Shown: one piece after another, positions 19,336 through 27,959 of the stretch | Position numbering within the stretch: position 1 is the first letter of the stretch | Layout: each line of letters opens with the position of its first letter | Source: Blastococcus sp. CPCC 205250 | GTDB lineage: Bacteria > Actinomycetota > Actinomycetes > Mycobacteriales > Geodermatophilaceae | Assembly (NCBI RefSeq): GCF_019799925.1 | Contig: NZ_JABGCG010000003.1 | Span: 1-64,000 of the forward strand | Reading direction: 5' to 3' | DNA length: 64,000 nt | Made by a program: the position numbers and the translations under genes | The notes under the pieces: generated by a model | The model's database searches: none | The model's input: the letters and a program-made list of their open reading frames with translations, nothing else | Told to the model about the DNA's origin: nothing

Positions 19336-20127
19336 TCAGCCCTGCGCCAGTTGGGTGGCGTAGAGGCAGATCGCGGCGGCCGCGGCGAGGTTGAGGCTCT
19401 CCGCCCGGCCGCGCATGGGGATCCGCACCCGGGCGTCGGCCAGCGCGGCGAGCTCGCCCGGCACGCCGCGGGCCTCGTTGCCGAACAGCCAGAGCACCGG
19501 CCCGGCGAGCGTCGTCCCCAGGGCGTCGAGGGAGGCCTCTCCCCCGCCGTCGGCGGCCAGCACGGTCACCCCGACCGCCCGGACGGCGGGCAGGAGGTGG
19601 GCCAGGTCCCCGCCGCGGACGACGTCGACGTGGAAGAGGCTGCCGGCGCTGGACCGGACGGCCTTGCCGCCGTAGGGGTCCGCCGAGCCGGCGCCGAACA
19701 CCACCGCACCGGCCCCGCAGGCGTCGGCGGTGCGCAGCACGGTGCCGGCGTTGCCGGGGTCGTTGAGCGCGGCGAGGGCCACCGACAGCCGCGGCGGTGC
19801 CTCGACCAGCCGGGCGGCCGACACGTCGCGCAGCGCGCACACGGCCACGAGGCCCTGCGGCGTCACGGTCTCGGACAGGCCCGCGGCGGCCCTGTCGGTC
19901 ACCAGCCGCAGCGGGACGCCGGTACCGGAGAGCAGGTCCGCGGCGGCTGCGGCAGCGGCCTCGGTGGCGAACACCTCGCGGACGTCGTCCGGTGCGGTGG
20001 CCAGTGCCTCGGAGACCGCCTGCCGCCCCTCGGCGAGGAACAGCCCCGCGGCGTCGCGACCGGCGCGGCGGGTGAGCTTGCGGGCAGCGGCGATCCGCGC
20101 CGACCGCTCGGTCAGCAGCTCGGCCAT
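19336..20127 (-). CDS. TrmH/SpoU-family RNA 2'-O-methyltransferase
   Basis: A 263-residue SPOUT-class enzyme that methylates ribose in rRNA or tRNA using S-adenosylmethionine. A small N-terminal substrate-binding domain precedes the knotted catalytic domain, where the three family motifs are visible: NDPGNAGTVLRTADACGA, LWLFGNEARGVP and IPMRGRAESLNLAAAAA. It follows rplT, an order conserved in actinobacteria, which suggests a 23S rRNA substrate linked to ribosome assembly. The exact target nucleotide is unknown. Confidence 0.92.
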   Translation of the reverse strand: MAELLTERSARIAAARKLTRRAGRDAAGLFLAEGRQAVSEALATAPDDVREVFATEAAAAAAADLLSGTGVPLRLVTDRAAAGLSETVTPQGLVAVCALRDVSAARLVEAPPRLSVALAALNDPGNAGTVLRTADACGAGAVVFGAGSADPYGGKAVRSSAGSLFHVDVVRGGDLAHLLPAVRAVGVTVLAADGGGEASLDALGTTLAGPVLWLFGNEARGVPGELAALADARVRIPMRGRAESLNLAAAAAICLYATQLAQG

Positions 20128-20245
20128 GGTCCCTCCCTGGGCGTCCCCGGGGGACTCGTCGAGTGCGACGGACCCCCGGCGGACAGACGACGACGCCGCC
20201 GGCGCCGACCCCGGAGGGCGGTCACCGACGGCGTCGGAACGTGCG

Positions 20246-20635
20246 TCAGGCGGCCTGGGCGCCGGTCGCCTCGGGGTTCGCGGCGAGCGCGGCCCGGGCC
20301 GACTCCACCAGCGCGGTGAACGCGGCCGGCTCGCTGACGGCCAGCTCGGCCAGCACGCGACGGTCGAGCTCGATGCCGGCCAGCTTGAGGCCCTGCATGA
20401 AGCGGTTGTAGGTCATGTCGTTCTGCCGCGCCGCGGCGTTGATGCGGGTGATCCACAGCTTGCGGAAGTCACCCTTGCGCACCTTGCGGTCGCGGTAGTT
20501 GTAGGTCGCCGAGTGGAGGATCTGCTCCTTGGCCTTGCGGTACAGCCGGGACCGCTGGCCCCGGTAGCCGCTGGCGGCCTCCAGGGTCGTCCGGCGCTTC
20601 TTCTGGGCGTTGACCGCCCGCTTCACGCGTGCCAC
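20246..20635 (-). CDS. rplT: Ribosomal protein L20
   Basis: Large-subunit assembly protein L20, 129 residues, beginning [15 protein letters not shown] with the basic helical 23S-binding N-terminus and the conserved [21 protein letters not shown] core. A ten-residue Ala-rich tail extends past the usual end. It is the third gene of infC-rpmI-rplT, 35 bases after rpmI. The 118-base gap before the methyltransferase holds a weak CGACGCCG/CGGCGTCG stem (20191-20236) that might attenuate readthrough. Confidence 0.98.
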   Translation of the reverse strand: MARVKRAVNAQKKRRTTLEAASGYRGQRSRLYRKAKEQILHSATYNYRDRKVRKGDFRKLWITRINAAARQNDMTYNRFMQGLKLAGIELDRRVLAELAVSEPAAFTALVESARAALAANPEATGAQAA

Positions 20636-20670
20636 GTGAGAGCTCCTGTCTGTTCGTTACGGGACGGCGG

Positions 20671-20865
20671 TCAGATGCCGAGCAGCTTCTTGAGGTTCTT
20701 CGCGTCGGCCGGGGAGATGACCTGGTCCTGGCCGAGGCGGCGCTTGCGCTGGCCCGACTTGTGCTCGAACTTGTGCTGGTTGTTGGCCTGCTCGCGCATG
20801 AGCTTGCCGGTGCCGGTGACGCGCACCCGCTTGACCGTGCCCTTGTGGGTCTTCTGCTTCGGCAT
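20671..20865 (-). CDS. rpmI: Ribosomal protein L35
   Basis: Small basic large-subunit protein of 64 residues: MPKQKTHKGTVKRVRVTG at the start, then KLMREQANNQHKFEHKS and the end DAKNLKKLLGI, matching the L35 family in length and motifs. It lies between infC and rplT as usual. The long open frame running upstream of its ATG is not coding. A strong hairpin (20896-20929) separates it from infC. Confidence 0.97.
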   Translation of the reverse strand: MPKQKTHKGTVKRVRVTGTGKLMREQANNQHKFEHKSGQRKRRLGQDQVISPADAKNLKKLLGI

Positions 20866-20895
20866 GTCCTCGCCTGTCTGAGTTCGTCTGCGTAC

Positions 20896-20929
20896 GGGTG
20901 CGTGCGGCAGCGTGCTGCCGCACGCACCC
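20896..20929. other. Perfect 16-bp hairpin between infC and rpmI
   Basis: Arms GGGTGCGTGCGGCAGC (20896-20911) and GCTGCCGCACGCACCC (20914-20929) pair without mismatch around a two-base centre. No T-run follows on the minus strand. Its place inside an operon suggests RNA processing or stability control, or partial termination to set ribosomal protein levels, rather than a full stop. Confidence 0.6.
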
Positions 20930-20963
20930 GGGGTCTCGGTGGTGCGGTCCTGCGCCGGAGGGA

Positions 20964-21575
20964 TCAGGCGCTGGGCGCCTGCTCCGCCTCCTGCTGCTGC
21001 TCCTGACCCCGCTCGGCCTTGGCCTCCCGGCCCTTGGCGGACTGGGCCGCCTGCTGCAGGGCCTGGGCGTTGCGGTGCGGAGCGATCACCATGACCATGT
21101 TCCGGCCGTCCTGCTTCGGGTTGGACTCGACGACGCCCAGTTCGGACACGTCGGCAGCCAGCCGCTGCAGCAGGCGGTAGCCCATCTCCGGGCGCGACTG
21201 CTCGCGGCCACGGAACATCACGGTGATCTTGACCTTGTCGCCGCCCTTGAGGAAGCGCTCGACGTGGCCCTTCTTGGTCTCGTAGTCGTGCGGGTCGATC
21301 TTGAGGCGCAGCCGCATCTCCTTGATGACGGTGAGCGCCTGGTTCCGCCGGGCCTCGCGGGCCTTCTGGGCGGACTCGTACTTGAACTTCCCGTAGTCCA
21401 TGAGCTTGGCGACGGGCGGCCGGGCCATGGGCGCGACCTCGACGAGGTCGAGCTCGGAGTCCTGGGCCAGGCGCAGCGCCTCGCCGATCGACACGATGCC
21501 GACCTGCTCGCCCTCGGGACCGACCAGGCGGACCTCGGGGACGCGGATACGGTCGTTGATGCGGGGCTCGGTGAT
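20964..21575 (-). CDS. infC: Translation initiation factor IF-3, non-canonical ATC start
   Basis: IF-3 checks start codons and keeps ribosomal subunits apart. The N-terminal domain begins [15 protein letters not shown] and the C-terminal domain carries [17 protein letters not shown]. An internal start at 21494 would remove most of the N domain, so the real start must be upstream; the only fitting codon is ATC at 21575, preceded by GAGGAGAGG. IF-3 genes are known for rare start codons that IF-3 itself discriminates against, giving autoregulation. The protein is 203 residues with an acidic, Gln-rich tail from about residue 180. Confidence 0.95.
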   Translation of the reverse strand: MTEPRINDRIRVPEVRLVGPEGEQVGIVSIGEALRLAQDSELDLVEVAPMARPPVAKLMDYGKFKYESAQKAREARRNQALTVIKEMRLRLKIDPHDYETKKGHVERFLKGGDKVKITVMFRGREQSRPEMGYRLLQRLAADVSELGVVESNPKQDGRNMVMVIAPHRNAQALQQAAQSAKGREAKAERGQEQQQEAEQAPSA

Positions 21576-21860
21576 GGCCTCTCCTCTGCTTCAGCATGGG
21601 AGGGCTCGCTCGCCGACCACCGGACGCCGGCAGACAGAAGGCCCCGCGAGCGACTGCTCGACGGGGCCCACTGGCCGGTGGCGCACCCACCCGGAGGTGG
21701 TACGCGTCGCGGGCACCGGCCGGAGCCGGTGCCTGCGAACCGGTGACCTGGACGCCGGGATGACGCCAGGTGGGAGCGGGCTCCTCTTGGTCAGCGGCCC
21801 GGGGCGGGGCCGCTGGGTGGTTCACGCGCCTCGTGTAGCGGGGAGGCATGCCCATGCTAC
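21576..21860 (-). promoter_or_regulatory. infC operon leader with hairpins and attenuator-like stem
   Basis: This 400-base gap (21576-21978) has no protein gene. Reading leftward it holds a possible -10 TAGCAT (21854-21859), a stem CAGCGGCCC/GGGCCGCTG (21792-21815), a stem GGCACCGG/CCGGTGCC (21712-21733), and then GGCCCCG/CGGGGCC (21640-21668) followed by TTCTGTCTG, which looks like an intrinsic terminator placed about 65 bases before the infC start. Ribosomal-protein leaders controlling infC-rpmI-rplT are known in other bacteria. Attenuation here is inferred. I found no clear -35. Confidence 0.5.
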
Positions 21861-21978
21861 AGCGTCCCCGCACGACGGCACATTCCCTCCCCCGGCCCCC
21901 AGCGGTGGCCCCCTCGCAGGGGCCCGCCGGGAGCGTGCGGGCGGTGGGGGGCGCGGGGGTCCTCCCCGGGGTCCTCCC

Positions 21979-22467
21979 TCAGTCGTCGTACAGCAGCGGC
22001 GGCCGCGGCGGCTCGGCCGCCTGGGCCTGGGCCAGCAGGGCCCGCAGGCCCTCGACGGCGCGGACGGCGTGCTCGCGGTCGCCGGCCTGGATGGCGAGCA
22101 CCGACATCTCGTCGCCGTTGACCAGCAGGAGGCTGGCCCACGAGGAGTGCCGGTCGAACCGGACCGCCCGCACGGCCGCCCAGGGCAGCTCGTGCCGGAC
22201 GAACAGGTTGCGCACCCGCACGCCGGAGGCATCGGCGTCGACCCGGGAGCGGCCGAAGGTCAGGATGCCGGCGCCCAGGCAGACGCCGATGCCGATGATC
22301 GCGACCTGGTCGGCCCAGCCGAACTGCACGACCCCCGTGGAGGAGCCGGGCAGCAGCAGGCCGACGACGACCATGACGACCACGACGACCGCCGCGGCCA
22401 GGGCGCACACCAGGCGCAGGCGGCGCGGCACGGCGGAGACGCGGGCGGGCGCATCGGTCACGGGCAC
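21979..22467 (-). CDS. Membrane-anchored PH-domain-like protein
   Basis: A 162-residue protein with two hydrophobic segments (about 21-44 and 50-70), then a soluble domain starting SRVDADASGVRVRNLFVRHELPW. This matches the bacterial PH-domain family (PF10756) common in actinobacterial membrane proteins of unknown role. The GTG at 22467 is the most upstream plausible start; GTG 22461 is equally possible. It is convergent with infC-side DNA on the left and divergent from the metallo-hydrolase gene on the right. Confidence 0.75.
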   Translation of the reverse strand: MPVTDAPARVSAVPRRLRLVCALAAAVVVVVMVVVGLLLPGSSTGVVQFGWADQVAIIGIGVCLGAGILTFGRSRVDADASGVRVRNLFVRHELPWAAVRAVRFDRHSSWASLLLVNGDEMSVLAIQAGDREHAVRAVEGLRALLAQAQAAEPPRPPLLYDD

Positions 22468-22536
22468 GGCCCCATCATCCCAGGCGGAGGCGGCCGCGCC
22501 GGCAGGCCGCGGTGCCCGCACTGACAGAGTGCGGGC

Positions 22537-23601
22537 GTGGACAGCGACGTCGAGATCACCGGGACCGCGCAGCGCGAGGCATGGCTGGCCCGCGTGGTGC
22601 CGCCGGTCGAGCAGCTGCGCGAGGACCTGTGGTCGGTGCCGGTCCCGATGCCGGACAACCCGCTGCGCTACGTCACCTCCTACGTGTTCGCCCTCGCGGG
22701 CGGCGGCCTGGGCCTGGTCGACACCGGCTGGGACTCCGACGACGCGTGGGCGTCCCTGCAGGCCGGGCTCACCGCCATCGGCGGCGACGTCGCCGACGTG
22801 CGCGGGGTCCTGGTCACCCACATGCACGGCGACCACAACGGCCTGAGCGCCCGCGTCCGGGACACCTCGGGCGCGTGGGTGGCGATGCACCCGGCCGACG
22901 CGGAGATCGTGCGGCGCATGACGGAGACCGACGTCGAGCGGTTCATCCGCGACCAGACGGCGTTCATGGTCTCCCTCGGCGCCGACGAGCAGACGGCGGC
23001 CTCCGACGCCCCCGCCCCCGAGCGGCTGGCCGGGCTGCGGCGGCAGGCCGTGCCCGACCGCCTCCTGGAGGACGGCGAGGTGGCCGACTTCCCCGGGTGG
23101 TCGCTGCGCGCGGTGCACACCCCCGGGCACACGCCCGGCCACCTGTGCTTCGCCGAGGAGCGCACCGGCCTGTTCCTCTCCGGGGACCACGTGCTCCCCC
23201 GGATCAGCCCCAACATCTCCTCGGGCCGGCGCCTGGAGGAGGACCCGCTGCGCGACTACCTCGGGTCGCTGGCCGCCGTTGCCGGCCGCGAGGAGCCGCT
23301 GGAGGTGCTGCCCGCGCACGAGTGGCGCTTCCGCGGACTGGGGCTGCGGGCGCGCGAGCTCACCGCGCACCACGAGCACCGGCTCGCCGAGCTGCTCGAC
23401 GCCGTCCGCGCCCGCCCGCACAGCACCACCTGGGACCTCGCCGGCCACCTCACCTGGTCGCGGCCGTGGGAGCAGTACGCCGACTCGATGCGGATGTTCG
23501 CCGTGACCGAGACCGACGCGCACATGCGGCTGCTGGCCAGCCGGGGTCTGGTCGTGGGCAGCGGCGGCGCGGTGCCGACCTGGACCGCCGCCGTCCGCTG
23601 A
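22537..23601 (+). CDS. Metallo-beta-lactamase-fold hydrolase
   Basis: A 354-residue hydrolase with the zinc motif THMHGDHNG (HxHxDH), a downstream HTPGHTPGHLCF histidine and LSGDHVLP aspartate, so both metal sites look complete. After the MBL fold (about 1-245) a C-terminal helical region (about 255-354) resembles the winged-helix tail of LACTB2-like and thioesterase-like enzymes. The substrate is unknown. The GTG at 22537 has no strong ribosome-binding site. It is 117 bases upstream of the HemD-like regulator and may not be functionally tied to it. Confidence 0.88.
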   Translation: MDSDVEITGTAQREAWLARVVPPVEQLREDLWSVPVPMPDNPLRYVTSYVFALAGGGLGLVDTGWDSDDAWASLQAGLTAIGGDVADVRGVLVTHMHGDHNGLSARVRDTSGAWVAMHPADAEIVRRMTETDVERFIRDQTAFMVSLGADEQTAASDAPAPERLAGLRRQAVPDRLLEDGEVADFPGWSLRAVHTPGHTPGHLCFAEERTGLFLSGDHVLPRISPNISSGRRLEEDPLRDYLGSLAAVAGREEPLEVLPAHEWRFRGLGLRARELTAHHEHRLAELLDAVRARPHSTTWDLAGHLTWSRPWEQYADSMRMFAVTETDAHMRLLASRGLVVGSGGAVPTWTAAVR

Positions 23602-23718
23602 GACCGCGACGGGTGCACACGTGACCGGTGCCACGCCCCCGGGTCCGGCGTCGGACACACGTGCGCAACGCGGGTGCCCCACGATGGACCATCACGGGGA
23701 CGACACCAGGGGGCGCGG

Positions 23719-24837
23719 TTGAGCGAGACGCTGCAGGGACCGGACGACGTCCTGCCGCTGGCCGGGTACACCGTCGCGGTCACCGCAGCCCGCCGCAAGG
23801 AGGAGCTCGGGGCCCTGCTCGACCGCCGGGGCGCGCGGGTGGTCTACGCCCCGGCCATCCGGATCGTGCCGTTGTCGGACGACACCGAGCTGGTCGCCGC
23901 CACGCGTCAGGTGCTCTCCGCCCCGGTCGACCTCGTCGTCGCCACCACCGGCGTCGGCTTCCGCGGCTGGCTGGAGGCCGCCGAGGCCTGGGACCTCCCG
24001 CTGGTCGACCACCTGGGCCCGGCCCGGGTGCTCGCCCGCGGGCCCAAGGCCCGCGGCGCGATCCGCGGTGCCGGGCTGGTCGACGCGTGGTCGCCGGAGT
24101 CGGAGTCCTCGGCCGAGGTGCTCGAGCACCTGCTGTCCGGCGCGGAGGGCCCGCTGGCCGGCCGCCGCATCGCCGTCCAGCTGCACGGGGATCCCCTCCC
24201 CGACCTGGTCGCCGGGCTGCGCGACACCGGGGCCGAGGTGCTGACCGTGCCGGTCTACCGGTGGGTGCTGCCCGAGGACGTCACCCCGGTGCGCCGGCTG
24301 GTGGGCTCGGTGGTCGCCGGGGCGGTGGACGCGGTGACCTTCACCAGCGCCCCGGCCGCGGCGAGCCTGCTGCAGGTCGCCGACGAGCTGGGCCGCCGCG
24401 ACGAGCTCGTGGCGGCGATGCGCGACCGGGTGATGGCGGTGGCCGTGGGCGCGGTGACGGCCGGCCCGCTGGAGGACGCCGGTGTGCCGACCCGCCAGCC
24501 GGAGCGGGCCCGCCTCGGCGCGCTGGCCCGCGAGGTGGTGGCCCGGTTGCCCGAGCGCGACCCGGTGCTGCGGCTGGGCGACCTGACCCTGCAGGTGCGC
24601 GGCACCGCGGCGGTCGTCGACGGCCGGCTGGTCGAGCTGGCGCCGGGGCCGATGGCGGTGCTGCGTGCCCTGGCCCGCCGGCCGGGCACCGTCGTCGCCC
24701 GGGCCGAGCTGGTCGGTGGCCTGCCCGGCGGGGGCGACGAGCACGCGGTGGAGATGGCCGTGACCCGGCTGCGCGCGGCGCTGGGCCGCGGCGTCGTGGA
24801 GACCGTCGTGAAGCGCGGGTACCGCCTGCCGGTGTGA
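23719..24837 (+). CDS. HemD-domain transcriptional regulator (NnaR-like)
   Basis: A 372-residue fusion: an N-terminal uroporphyrinogen-III synthase fold in two lobes (about 10-265), then an OmpR/PhoB-type winged helix (about 275-372) ending VETVVKRGYRLPV. This arrangement is that of NnaR, which controls nitrate/nitrite assimilation in actinobacteria alongside GlnR. narK lies 0.6 kb away and nasA-nirB-nirD 7-13 kb away, supporting that role. TTG 23719 was chosen because AGGGGG precedes it; an upstream GTG at 23674 lacks a ribosome-binding site. It might instead be a bifunctional synthase for sirohaem supply. Confidence 0.82.
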   Translation: MSETLQGPDDVLPLAGYTVAVTAARRKEELGALLDRRGARVVYAPAIRIVPLSDDTELVAATRQVLSAPVDLVVATTGVGFRGWLEAAEAWDLPLVDHLGPARVLARGPKARGAIRGAGLVDAWSPESESSAEVLEHLLSGAEGPLAGRRIAVQLHGDPLPDLVAGLRDTGAEVLTVPVYRWVLPEDVTPVRRLVGSVVAGAVDAVTFTSAPAAASLLQVADELGRRDELVAAMRDRVMAVAVGAVTAGPLEDAGVPTRQPERARLGALAREVVARLPERDPVLRLGDLTLQVRGTAAVVDGRLVELAPGPMAVLRALARRPGTVVARAELVGGLPGGGDEHAVEMAVTRLRAALGRGVVETVVKRGYRLPV

Positions 24838-24841
24838 CGGC

Positions 24842-25414
24842 TCAGGACAGGTCGCGTCGCATCAGCACCCGCGGGAAGCCGTTGATGACCGACTGCGTGC
24901 CGGCCGCCACGACGAACCCCGCCCGCTCGAACAGCGCCCGCGTGCCGACGTAGGCCATGGTCAGGTCGACCCGCGCGCCGTCGTTGTCGACCGGGTAGGC
25001 CTCGACCGCCGGCGCCCCGTGCGCCCGGGCGAACTCCACGGCCCCGTCGACGAGGGAGTGGCTGATCCCGGAGCCCCGGTGCCCGGGGCGCACCCGGATG
25101 CACCACAGCGACCACACGTCGAGGTCGTCGACGTGCGGGATCGTGCGGTTGCGCGCGAAGGTCGTGTCGGCGCGCGGGTGGACCGCGGCCCAGCCGACCA
25201 CCTCGTCGCCGTCGTAGGCGAGCACCCCCGGCGGCGGGTCCTCGGCCACCAGCTGCCGGACGCGGTCGCCCCGCGCGGTCCCCCGGAGGGCGAGGTTCTC
25301 CCTGGAGGGGATCCGGTAGCTCAGGCACCAGCAGACGTTGGCGTTCGGCCGCTTGGGGCCCAGCACCGCCGCAAGGTCGTCGAACTCGCCGGCCGGCCGC
25401 ACCTCGATCGTCAC
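24842..25414 (-). CDS. GNAT-family N-acetyltransferase
   Basis: A 190-residue single GNAT domain. The acetyl-CoA loop reads VRPGHRGSGISHSLVDGAV, a close variant of the R/QxxGxG/A motif, and the C-terminal part ALFERAGFVVAAGT is typical. The Cys-Trp-Cys cluster near the N-terminus (NVCWCLSYR) marks a subgroup often found in actinobacteria. Substrate unknown. It sits between the nitrate regulator and narK but nothing in it points to nitrogen metabolism. Confidence 0.85.
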   Translation of the reverse strand: MTIEVRPAGEFDDLAAVLGPKRPNANVCWCLSYRIPSRENLALRGTARGDRVRQLVAEDPPPGVLAYDGDEVVGWAAVHPRADTTFARNRTIPHVDDLDVWSLWCIRVRPGHRGSGISHSLVDGAVEFARAHGAPAVEAYPVDNDGARVDLTMAYVGTRALFERAGFVVAAGTQSVINGFPRVLMRRDLS

Positions 25415-25432
25415 GCGGCCATCCTGGCAGCG

Positions 25433-26824
25433 TCAGACGGCGCCGTGGCGGGCCTGCGGGCGCAGGTACACGGTCCAGGTGACGGCGACGCAGACGACGT
25501 AGAAGGCGATGAAGACCAGGTAGGCGGAGTCGCCGGTCCCGGTCGTCATGAACGACTGCCGGAACGCCAGGTTCACCAGCACCCCGCCGAAGGCCCCGAC
25601 CGCGCCGGCGATGCCGATGAGCGCACCGGACATGCGCATCGCCCGGCGCTCGGCCGCAACCGGGTCCCCGCCGGCGGCCACCGTCTGCAGTGCCTGGGAG
25701 CGGAAGATCGCCGGGATCATCTTGTAGGTCGAGCCGTTGCCGAGGCCGCTGAGCACGAACAGCAGCACGAAGCCGACGACGAACAGCGGCAGCGACCCCC
25801 GCTGGCTCGCCGTCCACACGACGCCCGCGCCCAGGGCCATCGCCACGAAGTTCCAGAAGGTGATCCGCGCACCGCCGAACCGGTCGGCGAGCGAGCCGCC
25901 GAGGGGGCGGATGAGGCTGCCCAGCAGCGGGCCGAGCCACGTGAGGTGAGCCGCGGACAGCGGGGTGGTGAAGTCCGCGGCGAACTGGACCTGCAGCACC
26001 TGGCCGAAGGCGAACCCGAAGCCGATGAACGAGCCGAACGTGCCGATGTACAGGAACGACATGATCCAGGTGTGCGGCTCGCGGGTCGCCTCCCGCATGG
26101 CGCGCGGCTGGTTGCGCGCGGTCGAGAGGTTGTCCATGACCAGCGCCGCGCCGACGGCGGCCGCGACGATCAGCGGCACGTAGACGGCCAGGATGATCCG
26201 CGGGTGCTCGGCGCCCGCGGTGGCCAGCACGAGCAGGCCGACCAGCTGGATCACCGGGACGCCGAGGTTGCCCCCGCCGGCGTTGAGCCCGAGCGCCCAG
26301 CCCTTGAGCCGGTCGGGGTAGAAGGCGTTGATGTTGGCCATGGAGCTGGCGAAGTTGCCGCCGCCGACGCCGGCCAGGCAGCTGACGACGAGCAGCGTGG
26401 AGTAGTCGACGCCGGGCTCGAGCACGACCGCGGTGGCGATCGTCGGCACCAGCAGCAGGGCCGCCGACACGATCGTCCAGTTCCGGCCGCCGAACCGGGC
26501 GACGGCGAACGTGTAGGGCAGCCGGACGAACGCCCCGAGTGCGGTCGGCAGGGTGGTGAGCAGGAACTTGCCGGCCGGGTCGATGCCGAACACCGGCTCG
26601 GGCAGGAACAGCACGAGCACCGACCACAGGCTCCAGATCGAGAAGCCGACGTGCTCGGAGAAGACCGAGAAGAACAGGTTGCGGCGGGCGACCCGCGTGC
26701 CGGTGGACTCCCAGAACTGCGGGTCCTCGGGGCGCCAGTCGTCGATCCAGCGGCCGCCGCGGGGCGGCGCGGTCGGGGGCGCGGTCGGGAGCGCGGCGTC
26801 GGTCGGGCGGGTGGGGGCGGCCAT
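25433..26824 (-). CDS. narK: Nitrate/nitrite transporter NarK-type
   Basis: A 463-residue major-facilitator protein with about 12 membrane segments. The nitrate signature GGGNFASSMANINAFYP and a second glycine-rich stretch (ALGLNAGGGNLG) identify the NarK/NasA-transporter branch, which imports nitrate or exports nitrite. The N-terminus has a 45-residue Pro-rich cytoplasmic lead. ATG 26824 was chosen; the open frame upstream is unlikely. A GlnR-like site lies 34-71 bases upstream. It would feed the NasA-NirBD pathway encoded at 31-36 kb. Confidence 0.93.
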   Translation of the reverse strand: MAAPTRPTDAALPTAPPTAPPRGGRWIDDWRPEDPQFWESTGTRVARRNLFFSVFSEHVGFSIWSLWSVLVLFLPEPVFGIDPAGKFLLTTLPTALGAFVRLPYTFAVARFGGRNWTIVSAALLLVPTIATAVVLEPGVDYSTLLVVSCLAGVGGGNFASSMANINAFYPDRLKGWALGLNAGGGNLGVPVIQLVGLLVLATAGAEHPRIILAVYVPLIVAAAVGAALVMDNLSTARNQPRAMREATREPHTWIMSFLYIGTFGSFIGFGFAFGQVLQVQFAADFTTPLSAAHLTWLGPLLGSLIRPLGGSLADRFGGARITFWNFVAMALGAGVVWTASQRGSLPLFVVGFVLLFVLSGLGNGSTYKMIPAIFRSQALQTVAAGGDPVAAERRAMRMSGALIGIAGAVGAFGGVLVNLAFRQSFMTTGTGDSAYLVFIAFYVVCVAVTWTVYLRPQARHGAV

Positions 26825-26857
26825 GGACAGACGGTGACGGCGGCCGGTTCCCCGCCC

Positions 26858-26895
26858 GTTGCCGTCCGGGTGAGCCTGTGTTCCGTTCTCCTCAC
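26858..26895 (-). promoter_or_regulatory. GlnR-like box upstream of narK
   Basis: On the minus strand: GTGAG-N6-GGAAC-N6-TCACC-N6-GCAAC, keeping the exact 6-base spacing of the actinobacterial GlnR consensus gTnAC-N6-GaAAC repeated. The first pair is close to consensus, the second a'-site is poor. The same GTGAG-N6-GGAAC pair occurs before nasA at almost the same distance from the start. The other sequence of the 230-base gap (26825-27054) shows nothing more. Confidence 0.5.
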
Positions 26896-27054
26896 CGCGG
26901 ACCGGGCCCGGCCGTGAGGCCCCGCCCGGGCCCGGCCGAGGGGCCCCGCCGTGCGTCCCGCCGGGGCCCGGCGGCGGGGTCCGGACTGCCCCGGGCTGGT
27001 GAGGCCGGCGGCCGGCGCGGTGCGCCCGTCCCGCCGTCCCGGGATGATCACCGC

Positions 27055-27864
27055 GTGACCGATCTCCTGGACGGCTCGGCCGGCAGCACGGCACCCGCGG
27101 GGCGCACCCTTGTCGAGACCGGCGAAGCGGTGGCCGGGTCGATGAGCCGGTCGGCCGCGGCGCTGCTGTTCGACCCTGGGGCCTCGCGCGTGACCGTCGA
27201 CCCCCGGCTGGCCGGGTGCCTGCGCCGGGTCGCCTCGGACGCCGCGCTGCTGCCGGTGCCCCGCGAGCGGGTGCGGGCCGGAGCGGCGCTGGCGTTCGCC
27301 GTCGAGCTGACCGTGACGCGGGCGTCGCAGGGCCGGCCGGTGCGCTCGGACGGGTTCCTCGTCCCCGACGTGGGCGGTCGCGCGCCGGCCGACGAGCTGG
27401 CCGAGGCCGCCGTGCTCGCGGCGCGGCAGACGCCCGAGGAGTGGCGCGTGCGCCACCTGGGCTACCTGCTGGCCGAGGCCGCCGTCTCCCCCGACCTCGA
27501 CGCGGGCGTCGTGCACCGCGGGCTGCGGCTGGCCGGGGGGCTCACCGGCCGGCAGCTGGTCGTCATGGCCGCCGTCGGCCGCCGGGAGCGCACGCCGCTG
27601 CCGATGGCCCCGCTGCCGGTCGACCCCCGCGGGTGGACGGCGTGGGATGCCCTGGAGGACCTCACCGACCTGCAGCGCCGCGGTCTGCTCGACCCGCCGC
27701 CGGCGGTCCCGCGTCCGGGCGGTGCGGCGCTGCCCCGGCTGCGGATGGCCGACCTGCGGCTGACCCGGCGCGGCGTGCTGGTGCACCGGCTGCTCGCGCT
27801 GGACTTCGTCCGCGACGACGCCGTGACCGCCGCGCTGGCCGCCCTGGACCTCCCCCGCTCCTGA
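27055..27864 (+). CDS. Hypothetical protein, 269 residues
   Basis: I do not recognise this protein. It is soluble, with no signal peptide or membrane segment, and largely helical. One region (about 100-170) reads as paired helices around PEEWRVRHLGYLLAEAAVSPDLDAG, and the C-terminal third (LRMADLRLTRRGVLVHRLLALDFV) looks like a winged-helix-like or helical hairpin segment. Codon use agrees with coding in this frame. The GTG 27055 was chosen because conserved-looking sequence begins there; the frame is open to 26878. It precedes the sigma factor by 95 bases. Confidence 0.6.
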   Translation: MTDLLDGSAGSTAPAGRTLVETGEAVAGSMSRSAAALLFDPGASRVTVDPRLAGCLRRVASDAALLPVPRERVRAGAALAFAVELTVTRASQGRPVRSDGFLVPDVGGRAPADELAEAAVLAARQTPEEWRVRHLGYLLAEAAVSPDLDAGVVHRGLRLAGGLTGRQLVVMAAVGRRERTPLPMAPLPVDPRGWTAWDALEDLTDLQRRGLLDPPPAVPRPGGAALPRLRMADLRLTRRGVLVHRLLALDFVRDDAVTAALAALDLPRS

Positions 27865-27959
27865 CCGGGCTCCTCGGTCATCAGGACGTGACCCGTCCCG
27901 TGTGGGGCAGCGGGGCCGTCCGCGGCGTGTAGAGAGCAGGACCTGCGAGAGGGGACTGC

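Noticed and set aside
20128..20245. Strong terminator after rplT
   Set aside because: Only an 8-bp stem (20191-20236) with a long loop is present, so it is not listed as a feature.
23602..23718. GlnR box before the NnaR-like gene
   Set aside because: GTGAC occurs but no properly spaced GAAAC-type partner follows.
26825..27054. Protein extension of narK or of the hypothetical gene through this gap
   Set aside because: Frames are open but Pro/Gly/Arg-rich without conserved features, and the GlnR-like site lies here.
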